Part shown: positions 1-4,095 of the stretch, one piece after another | How the letters are laid out: each line of letters opens with the position of its first letter | How positions within the stretch are numbered: position 1 is the stretch's first letter | Assembly: GCA_028290805.1 (NCBI GenBank) | Contig: JAQGJA010000161.1 | Location: forward strand, 1 to 5,434 | DNA: 5,434 nucleotides | Reading direction: 5' to 3' | From: Alphaproteobacteria bacterium | Lineage (GTDB): Bacteria; Pseudomonadota; Alphaproteobacteria; Micavibrionales; SZUA-601 | Position numbers and translations under genes: made by a program | Notes under the pieces: model-generated | What the model saw: only the letters and a program-made list of their open reading frames with translations | Databases searched by the model: none | What the model was told of the DNA's origin: nothing

Positions 1-281
1 CTTTGGGCGCGGCGCTGGACCGTGACCCGCTTAACCGCGGCGAACGTATGGAACTGATGACCGTCTCGGATCTGAACCAGATCGCCACCGTGCTTGAATC
101 CATCGCCGAAATGCGGGCCCAGGCGGCCAGCACGAAAAACAGCCTTATCGTCTGGCTGGCTTTTATTTTGACTGGTCTTTACCTGCTCATCGCCTTTGGC
201 AGTGCGATCTTTACCTTGCGTTTAATGAATTTCAGTATGGATAATATGATGCAGGACATGATGGGCGGAACCGGAGGATAA
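1..281 (+). CDS. C-terminal end of a GspF/PilR-type inner-membrane platform protein (5' partial)
   Basis: The reading frame is open from the left edge to a TAA at 279-281, giving about 92 visible residues. No stop precedes it and no convincing start lies inside, so it is probably the end of a longer gene; the TTG at 3 is not supported as a start. The visible part is a soluble helical stretch (residues 1-45, with 'VSDLNQIATVLESIAEMRAQA'-type heptads), one strong membrane segment (about 47-71) and a short Met-rich tail (six Met within 13 residues). A final helical bundle, a last transmembrane helix and a short tail match the end of the second domain of GspF/PilC/PilR proteins. In pilus and type II secretion systems these form the inner-membrane platform that works with the assembly ATPase. 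The assignment rests mainly on this topology and on the pilin-like genes downstream. The next gene starts 1 bp after the stop, with its GGAGG inside this gene's end, so the two are translationally linked. Another membrane protein is possible. Confidence 0.6.
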   Translation, partial: LGAALDRDPLNRGERMELMTVSDLNQIATVLESIAEMRAQAASTKNSLIVWLAFILTGLYLLIAFGSAIFTLRLMNFSMDNMMQDMMGGTGG

Positions 282-282
282 C

Positions 283-1215
283 ATGGCTGATCTCAATTCA
301 ATCACCGCTGAACGCAACACGACGGTCAAGACCGCCGGTGCTCCAACGCCGGTTGCGGGCGATGTGGCGTTATCCGTTTATCTGCCTTCCGATCTTATCG
401 GCGGCTCCATCCCGTATATCGCCGGGTCCGAGGATGAAGCGGTATGGAATGCCGCCTCCCAGGCCTGCGCCACCGACCGCATCCATTACGTGTATACCGT
501 TGCCGATAACCGCATCTGGTATCTGGCCACGCCTTCAGCTTCGCTGGCCTCCAACCCCGACAGCTGGTGCCCGCTTGCCGCAGCCTTGCCGGGCAATAGC
601 GAATTCTGGGACCGTGAAACCGTTTATCTGTTTGACCAGGAAGGCACGGCCGCAGGGCTGCGCTGGGATGGCGAAACGGGCCGGATGCAGGTCTTCGTCG
701 GCCCGTCGCGTACGGTCCTGCCCCGCCTGCAGACGCTGGATGCTAATTTCGCCACGATCAATCCCGAACGCGCCAAACCCGTTCCCTGGAAAAACCAGGC
801 TTTGATGCAGGAAAAACTGTCGCGCGCCACGGTGCGCGGGCTTTTCATGTCGGGCATGGCCGTTGCGGTCTTGTCGCTGATACTTTGGATGGCCACCCAT
901 CTGATCGGCATCGTCATCCGTCCCAACCTGGCCAAGGCCGAACAGGATACCCAGATGGCGACGGAAAAGCTGATGGTCGAGGCCACGCGCGCCGTACGCA
1001 ACGATGCCGACCACCATCTGTACCGGTTGCAGGAATTGCTTTTAAACCTGCAAAATATCAATGGTACGCTGTTGAAATACGAGGTCACCAACAACGCCAT
1101 CTTGTGGGAAGCCCTGGTTCCCCAGGCCGCCGGGGGAAATAATCTGCGCCAGCTGCGGGCCCAGGTGATGGGCAGCGCGCCCGATGGCCGTGTCCGCATA
1201 CAAGGCAAAAGTTAA
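283..1215 (+). CDS. Single-pass membrane protein, GspL/PilO2-like layout, pilus/secretion accessory
   Basis: 310 residues. The ATG at 283 is preceded by a good GGAGG (273-277, 5-nt gap) and lies 1 bp after the previous stop. Residues 1-185 are soluble with no signal peptide and contain a Trp/Tyr-rich mixed alpha/beta stretch (about 54-140). Residues 186-212 form one transmembrane helix. Residues 215-265 are charged and heptad-like and probably form a coiled coil, followed by a short basic end. A large N-terminal cytosolic domain, one helix and a smaller periplasmic part with a coiled coil is the layout of GspL in type II secretion, and of PilO-type accessory proteins of type IVb pili. I recognise no clear signature motif of either family and see no nucleotide-binding motif, so this is inference from topology and neighbours. 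The likely role is linking the cytosolic ATPase to the periplasmic assembly machinery. It is followed by a 101-bp AT-rich gap, the largest inside the cassette. Confidence 0.7.
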   Translation: MADLNSITAERNTTVKTAGAPTPVAGDVALSVYLPSDLIGGSIPYIAGSEDEAVWNAASQACATDRIHYVYTVADNRIWYLATPSASLASNPDSWCPLAAALPGNSEFWDRETVYLFDQEGTAAGLRWDGETGRMQVFVGPSRTVLPRLQTLDANFATINPERAKPVPWKNQALMQEKLSRATVRGLFMSGMAVAVLSLILWMATHLIGIVIRPNLAKAEQDTQMATEKLMVEATRAVRNDADHHLYRLQELLLNLQNINGTLLKYEVTNNAILWEALVPQAAGGNNLRQLRAQVMGSAPDGRVRIQGKS

Positions 1216-1216
1216 G

Positions 1217-1316
1217 TAAATAAAATATATATAAAATTATATCTAATCTTAAAAAACTTGTAACCCGTTTATGAGATAATCGAATCAACCAACTATACCC
1301 GGAATCCCTGTCAGAT
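1217..1316 (+). promoter_or_regulatory. AT-rich leader before the GspM-like gene; possible weak promoter
   Basis: From 1217 to 1256, 38 of 40 bases are A or T, in sharp contrast with the GC-rich genes on both sides. A GATAAT hexamer (1275-1280, one mismatch to the -10 consensus) and a TATAAA (1230-1235) are present, but neither has a well-spaced -35. The TTGTAA at 1258-1263 is only 11 nt from GATAAT. It may be a secondary promoter, an AT-rich UP-like element or simply spacer. No terminator hairpin was seen. Confidence 0.3.
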
Positions 1317-1913
1317 ATGCCTTTTTCGCTTACCCCTCTCAAACCGCAGAAACAGATGAACTGGCGCAAGGCCATGTCCTATGTCAGCCCGGAGTCGATC
1401 AAGGATCTTGACCGTTTCCTTGATAATCTGCCGCTGCGTTCGGGGCTGAACAACATCATTGCGGCCAGCGTGATCTGGGCGATTGCCGGGGCTTCGCTTT
1501 TGTTCGTCTATACACGTTCGGTCAATATCCAGGAATTGCAAAAAGAACTGACCCAGGCCGAAGCCTTGCGCCCGACGGTGCCGCTCCTGACCTATACGCC
1601 TGTGGCAACGGAAAAGATCGGGCCGCATGTCGATAAAATAAAAACTGTTTATCCCATGCTGCAAATCGTGCAAACTGGCAGCGACATCAAGGTTATTGCC
1701 AAATCGACGCGGGATTACGCCTTGTGGCGTGCTGCAATTGATGATATCGGTTTCGGCGGTAGTGACTGGAATGTCAAAATAAAAGATTTTTGCGCGGGAA
1801 GAGATTGTAAAAACGGCCCGCTGCTTGCAAATTTGTCGGTACAACAGGTTAATATCAGCCTGCCGGCGCCTAAAACACAACAGGACGACGAAAAGGGGAC
1901 TCCAAATGAATAA
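1317..1913 (+). CDS. Single-pass membrane protein, GspM/PilO-like layout, pilus/secretion accessory
   Basis: 198 residues. A short basic N-terminal cytosolic part (about 1-45) is followed by one transmembrane helix (about 46-66), a short coiled coil (70-85) and a periplasmic alpha/beta region (about 90-183). Two close cysteines (C159 and C164) could form a periplasmic disulfide. The tail is polar (KTQQDDEKGTPNE). Short N-terminus, one helix, heptads and then a small ferredoxin-like-sized domain is the layout of GspM and PilO, the usual partners of GspL and PilN; here the gene follows a GspL-like one. No family motif is visible, so the assignment is by layout and context. The start is uncertain: ATG 1317 has only a weak, distant GGAA (1301-1304), and in-frame ATGs at 1356 and 1374 would also keep the whole membrane helix. 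Its 3' end overlaps the first pilin gene by 8 bp (ATGAATAA), which suggests coupled translation. Confidence 0.68.
   Translation: MPFSLTPLKPQKQMNWRKAMSYVSPESIKDLDRFLDNLPLRSGLNNIIAASVIWAIAGASLLFVYTRSVNIQELQKELTQAEALRPTVPLLTYTPVATEKIGPHVDKIKTVYPMLQIVQTGSDIKVIAKSTRDYALWRAAIDDIGFGGSDWNVKIKDFCAGRDCKNGPLLANLSVQQVNISLPAPKTQQDDEKGTPNE
1894..1898 (+). promoter_or_regulatory. Ribosome binding site fixing the first pilin start at 1906
   Basis: AGGGG lies 7 nt before ATG 1906. The frame is open further upstream (to an ATG at 1825), but that extension lies wholly inside the preceding gene and would put 27 extra residues before the hydrophobic segment. Start 1906 gives a short polar leader, as expected of a prepilin-like protein. 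Confidence 0.65.
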
Positions 1914-2583
1914 AACGACTTGTAACAATAACGCAGAAAGCGGCAACGCCCTGTTTCTTATTTTGATTGCGGTGGTGCTTTTCGCAGCCCTGTCTTATGC
2001 GATCACCCAGTCCAACCGGGGCGGCGGTGCCCCGAACCGGGAAACCAGCCTGATTTCCAGCACGGCGATCACGCAATATTCTTCGGCGATCCGGACAGGT
2101 ATTACCCGAATGACGCTGCGCAATGTCGATGTGGCTTCGCTTGATTTTACTGCGCCGACCGACGCTACAGCCTATGCTGCTGCGATAACGGCAAATAACA
2201 CACCCAACATGGTTTTCCATGCCGATGGCGGCGGGGTCAGCTTTACCCCGGTTGACCAGAACATCGTCAATACGGTTTCGACAACCATGAGTTCCACCCA
2301 GAACGGCAACTGGTACTTCAAATCCACACCGGTGACGGGCGTGGCAACAGCGGCCGCCGATCTTGTGGCCTTTCTGGATGATTTGAAAAAACCTTTATGC
2401 GAAAGCATCAACCTTCAGATCAATGGCAACAAAACCATTCCTGTCCTGACTGGTACGCCTGCCGCTATTGTAGCCGGATCCGTTCCGGTTACGGGCACGG
2501 GAATTGATAACAAATCCTTCTTGTGCGTAGGGACGTCAACTGCCAACCACTATGTTTACTATCACGTTATGGTCGAACAATAA
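1906..2583 (+). CDS. Pilin-like protein 1 (atypical prepilin N-terminus)
   Basis: 225 residues from ATG 1906. It has a 12-residue polar leader ending in Glu-Ser, then Gly13 and a hydrophobic helix (14-33, beginning NALFLILIAVVLF). The remaining 190 residues are rich in Ser, Thr, Ala and Gly and suggest a beta-rich extracytoplasmic domain. C165 and C207 near the C-terminus could close a disulfide loop like the D-region of type IV pilins, and an 'NGNWYF' strand (133-138) resembles 'FGEWHY' in the next gene's product. Short leader, Gly, then one N-terminal helix and a globular domain is the plan of type IV pilins and pseudopilins. However, the residue at +5 after Gly13 is not Glu, so processing by a standard prepilin peptidase is plausible but not shown. 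It overlaps the previous gene by 8 bp and is followed by a strong hairpin. It may be a major or minor pilin or a pseudopilin; the family is not recognised by name. Confidence 0.75.
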   Translation: MNKTTCNNNAESGNALFLILIAVVLFAALSYAITQSNRGGGAPNRETSLISSTAITQYSSAIRTGITRMTLRNVDVASLDFTAPTDATAYAAAITANNTPNMVFHADGGGVSFTPVDQNIVNTVSTTMSSTQNGNWYFKSTPVTGVATAAADLVAFLDDLKKPLCESINLQINGNKTIPVLTGTPAAIVAGSVPVTGTGIDNKSFLCVGTSTANHYVYYHVMVEQ

Positions 2584-2608
2584 TCCTGGCCTGCTGCCAA
2601 GCTTAATC

Positions 2609-2641
2609 AAAGGGCGGGTAAGAAATTGCCCGCTCTTTTTT
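2609..2641 (+). terminator. Hairpin with T-run between the two pilin genes (intrinsic terminator or attenuator)
   Basis: Arms 2609-2618 (AAAGGGCGGG) and 2629-2638 (CCCGCTCTTT) pair over 10 bp with a single G-U wobble around a 10-nt loop. The 3' arm runs into six T's (2636-2641). This is a good intrinsic terminator shape. It lies 25 bp after the stop of the first pilin gene and 18 bp before the start of the second, so it probably ends most transcripts there or protects the upstream mRNA, leaving read-through for the second gene. Confidence 0.75.
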
Positions 2642-2647
2642 CATTTC

Positions 2648-2652
2648 AGGAG
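2648..2652 (+). promoter_or_regulatory. Ribosome binding site fixing the second pilin start at 2660
   Basis: AGGAG lies 7 nt before ATG 2660. The same frame is open back to 2552, but that extension would run through the end of the previous gene and the terminator hairpin. Start 2660 gives an 8-residue leader directly before the conserved GNALF segment. Confidence 0.75.
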
Positions 2653-2659
2653 ATTTGAT

Positions 2660-3190
2660 ATGACACACAGACATGGTGAAAAAGGCAATGCCTTGTTCCT
2701 GATCCTGATCGCCGTTGTCCTGCTGGGCGCGCTTTCTTATGCCATGATGGGCAGCAATGGGGAGCAGACCGCCACCAGCGCGCAATCCTCGCGCATTGCC
2801 GAAGACCTTAAATCCCAGGCGCAATTGATCCGTTCGGCTTTGCTGGAATGCAACCTCGTGAATAATTACGGCTATCCGGCCCAGCCCGGTTCGGGCCTGG
2901 TCAAGGATCTGCAATGCCAGATGGACGATGTCCCCACCTATAAAGGCATTTTTACCGGTACCTCGGAACGCAGCCTGCCTTTGCCGCCCAAGCCGTTCGG
3001 CGAATGGCATTACACCAATAACGGCGCGGGCACCATTACCCTGTCCATCGAAACCCCAGGACCCAATGCTGCAAGCGCGGGCGTTATCAGCGGGCTGAAC
3101 CAGCTGAAAAACACCTATGGCACGGGGGAGGCCACAATCGTCAATGACGGCAGTGCGGCCTCGCTGACGATTACGATTATCAAGCCTTGA
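2660..3190 (+). CDS. Pilin-like protein 2 (paralogue of the preceding gene at its N-terminus)
   Basis: 176 residues. A basic 8-residue leader (MTHRHGEK) precedes Gly9 and a hydrophobic helix (10-29). Over the 20 residues from this Gly, 18 are identical to the first pilin-like protein. After it come a polar helix (about 35-65, SSRIAEDLKSQAQLIRSALLE), where type IV pilins continue their long N-terminal helix, then C64 and C86 (possible disulfide), a 'FGEWHY' strand (113-118) and a Gly/Ser/Thr-rich beta end. As in the first protein, the expected Glu at +5 is missing. The helix-then-beta plan supports a pilin or pseudopilin that is anchored in the inner membrane and built into a filament by the upstream platform genes. 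It is the last gene of the plus-strand group; no separate promoter is evident, so expression probably depends on read-through of the upstream hairpin or an unseen promoter. Confidence 0.75.
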   Translation: MTHRHGEKGNALFLILIAVVLLGALSYAMMGSNGEQTATSAQSSRIAEDLKSQAQLIRSALLECNLVNNYGYPAQPGSGLVKDLQCQMDDVPTYKGIFTGTSERSLPLPPKPFGEWHYTNNGAGTITLSIETPGPNAASAGVISGLNQLKNTYGTGEATIVNDGSAASLTITIIKP

Positions 3191-3224
3191 TTTGATCGTG
3201 GCTAAGCACCTATCACTTAAGCAG

Positions 3225-3300
3225 TGTCATCCTGAATTCATCAGGATCCACCTTTCAGTATGCGCCGGATCATGGATGCTAAAACGAGTTCAGCATGACA
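3225..3300. repeat. Imperfect palindromic intergenic repeat (alphaproteobacterial REP-like element)
   Basis: Arm 3225-3250 (starting TGTCATCCTGAA) and arm 3273-3300 (ending TTCAGCATGACA) are inverted copies matching at about 21 of 26 aligned positions, with a 22-nt spacer. Each arm also folds on itself: CCTGA/TCAGG (3231-3235 with 3241-3245) and TGCT/AGCA (3277-3280 with 3292-3295). From general knowledge, elements reading 'GTCATCCTGAA...CAGGATCC...TTCAGCATGAC' are dispersed in many alphaproteobacterial genomes. It sits between two convergent genes and may help end transcription from both sides, though no T-run follows it. It is the only feature in 3191-3351. A frame through it (3192-3383) is not a gene. 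Confidence 0.75.
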
Positions 3301-3351
3301 ATAATGTGGGATTTATGCAGAATGCTCTAATCAAAAGGACGAACCTGCCCC

Positions 3352-4092
3352 TTACCGCAACAATGTCTCGCCCGGTGCCATAACATGCATGCGCGGTGCC
3401 GTCTCATCCATTGTATAAAGCCACGCTTTGCCCGATCCGATACAGCGCCATTGATTGCCGGTAATTACCAGCCCGGTATCCTCATCCAATCCAAGGCCGG
3501 AAAGACGCGGATATAGGCGCAAAGCGTGCTCCAGCCGCCAGTGGCGATTGCGCTGGGCAAAATGGCTGTCGATGATGATATCTTTTAAAATAGCAAAGCC
3601 CTGGCCTGTATTCAGGGCAGGGGCGTTATCGCCCGTCTGCGTTTCCCCGGCGATCATAGTGCCTGCCATGATCATCGCACCGGCACTGGTGCCGCCCAGG
3701 GTGAAATTGTTATCGTTATGCAGCCGGGCTTTCAATAGATCGACAAGCTTCGTGTCGCCCAGAATCCGGCCGAGTTTCGCCTGGTCACCGCCGGAAAAGA
3801 ACACAGCGTCCGCCTTCTCGAGACGAGTATAAAAACTGCCGTTCTTTTCGACCTGCTCCTTCGTCTCAACATGCATAAAGCCAATCCGGTCAAACCCAAG
3901 GGCGGGAAGGGCGGCCTGGTATTGCCGTTCATAGGCCCACGGCTCGCTTGAGGCTGTGGTGATAATTTCGATCAAGGGATCGACAAGGTTTTCCTGTCGC
4001 AAGGCGCGCAGCACGTCCAGGGGCTGGCCATTGTGCGGATCGCGGTTCTCTGACCCGCCGGCCAGGATCAGGCGGCCTGCAAATCCTGGCAT
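3352..4092 (-). CDS. Cyanophycinase-like serine peptidase (peptidase family S51)
   Basis: 246 residues and complete, slightly shorter than typical cyanophycinases (about 270). Family landmarks appear in order: an N-terminal GRLILAGG strand; FFSGGDQ (98-104) with the Gln that lines the active site; the nucleophile elbow GGTSAGA with Ser136; DSHFAQRNRHWRL (175-187) with His177 and Arg181, Arg183 and Arg186; and GLGLDEDTG (199-207). Cyanophycinases are cytosolic serine exopeptidases that release beta-Asp-Arg dipeptides from cyanophycin; relatives include peptidase E, which cleaves Asp-X dipeptides. The second residue of the DxHF motif is Ser where the well-studied cyanobacterial enzyme has Gln, so the substrate may differ. 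No cyanophycin synthetase or isoaspartyl dipeptidase is in the window. The start ATG 4092 is 3 bp after the stop of the fibre gene, in the same frame, with no clear ribosome site, so translation probably depends on re-initiation. No signal peptide is seen. Confidence 0.88.
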   Translation of the reverse strand: MPGFAGRLILAGGSENRDPHNGQPLDVLRALRQENLVDPLIEIITTASSEPWAYERQYQAALPALGFDRIGFMHVETKEQVEKNGSFYTRLEKADAVFFSGGDQAKLGRILGDTKLVDLLKARLHNDNNFTLGGTSAGAMIMAGTMIAGETQTGDNAPALNTGQGFAILKDIIIDSHFAQRNRHWRLEHALRLYPRLSGLGLDEDTGLVITGNQWRCIGSGKAWLYTMDETAPRMHVMAPGETLLR

Positions 4093-4095
4093 CGA

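Noticed and set aside
535..1208. Two long minus-strand frames (535-1017 and 624-1208)
   Set aside because: Both are antisense to the GspL-like gene, which has a good ribosome site and tight spacing to its neighbour; the antisense products look like low-complexity shadow translations.
1258..1280. TTGTAA and GATAAT as a -35/-10 pair
   Set aside because: The spacing is only 11 nt, too short for a standard sigma-70 promoter, so it is not called as a promoter.
1311..1946. A 211-codon minus-strand frame opposite the GspM-like gene
   Set aside because: The plus-strand product has a clear membrane helix and overlaps the pilin gene as operon genes do; the antisense product shows no domain.
3192..3383. 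A 63-codon plus-strand frame after the second pilin gene
   Set aside because: It runs through the palindromic repeat, yields the familiar repeat-derived 'CHPEF...RVQHDN' peptide, has no ribosome site, and overlaps the 3' end of the cyanophycinase-like gene.
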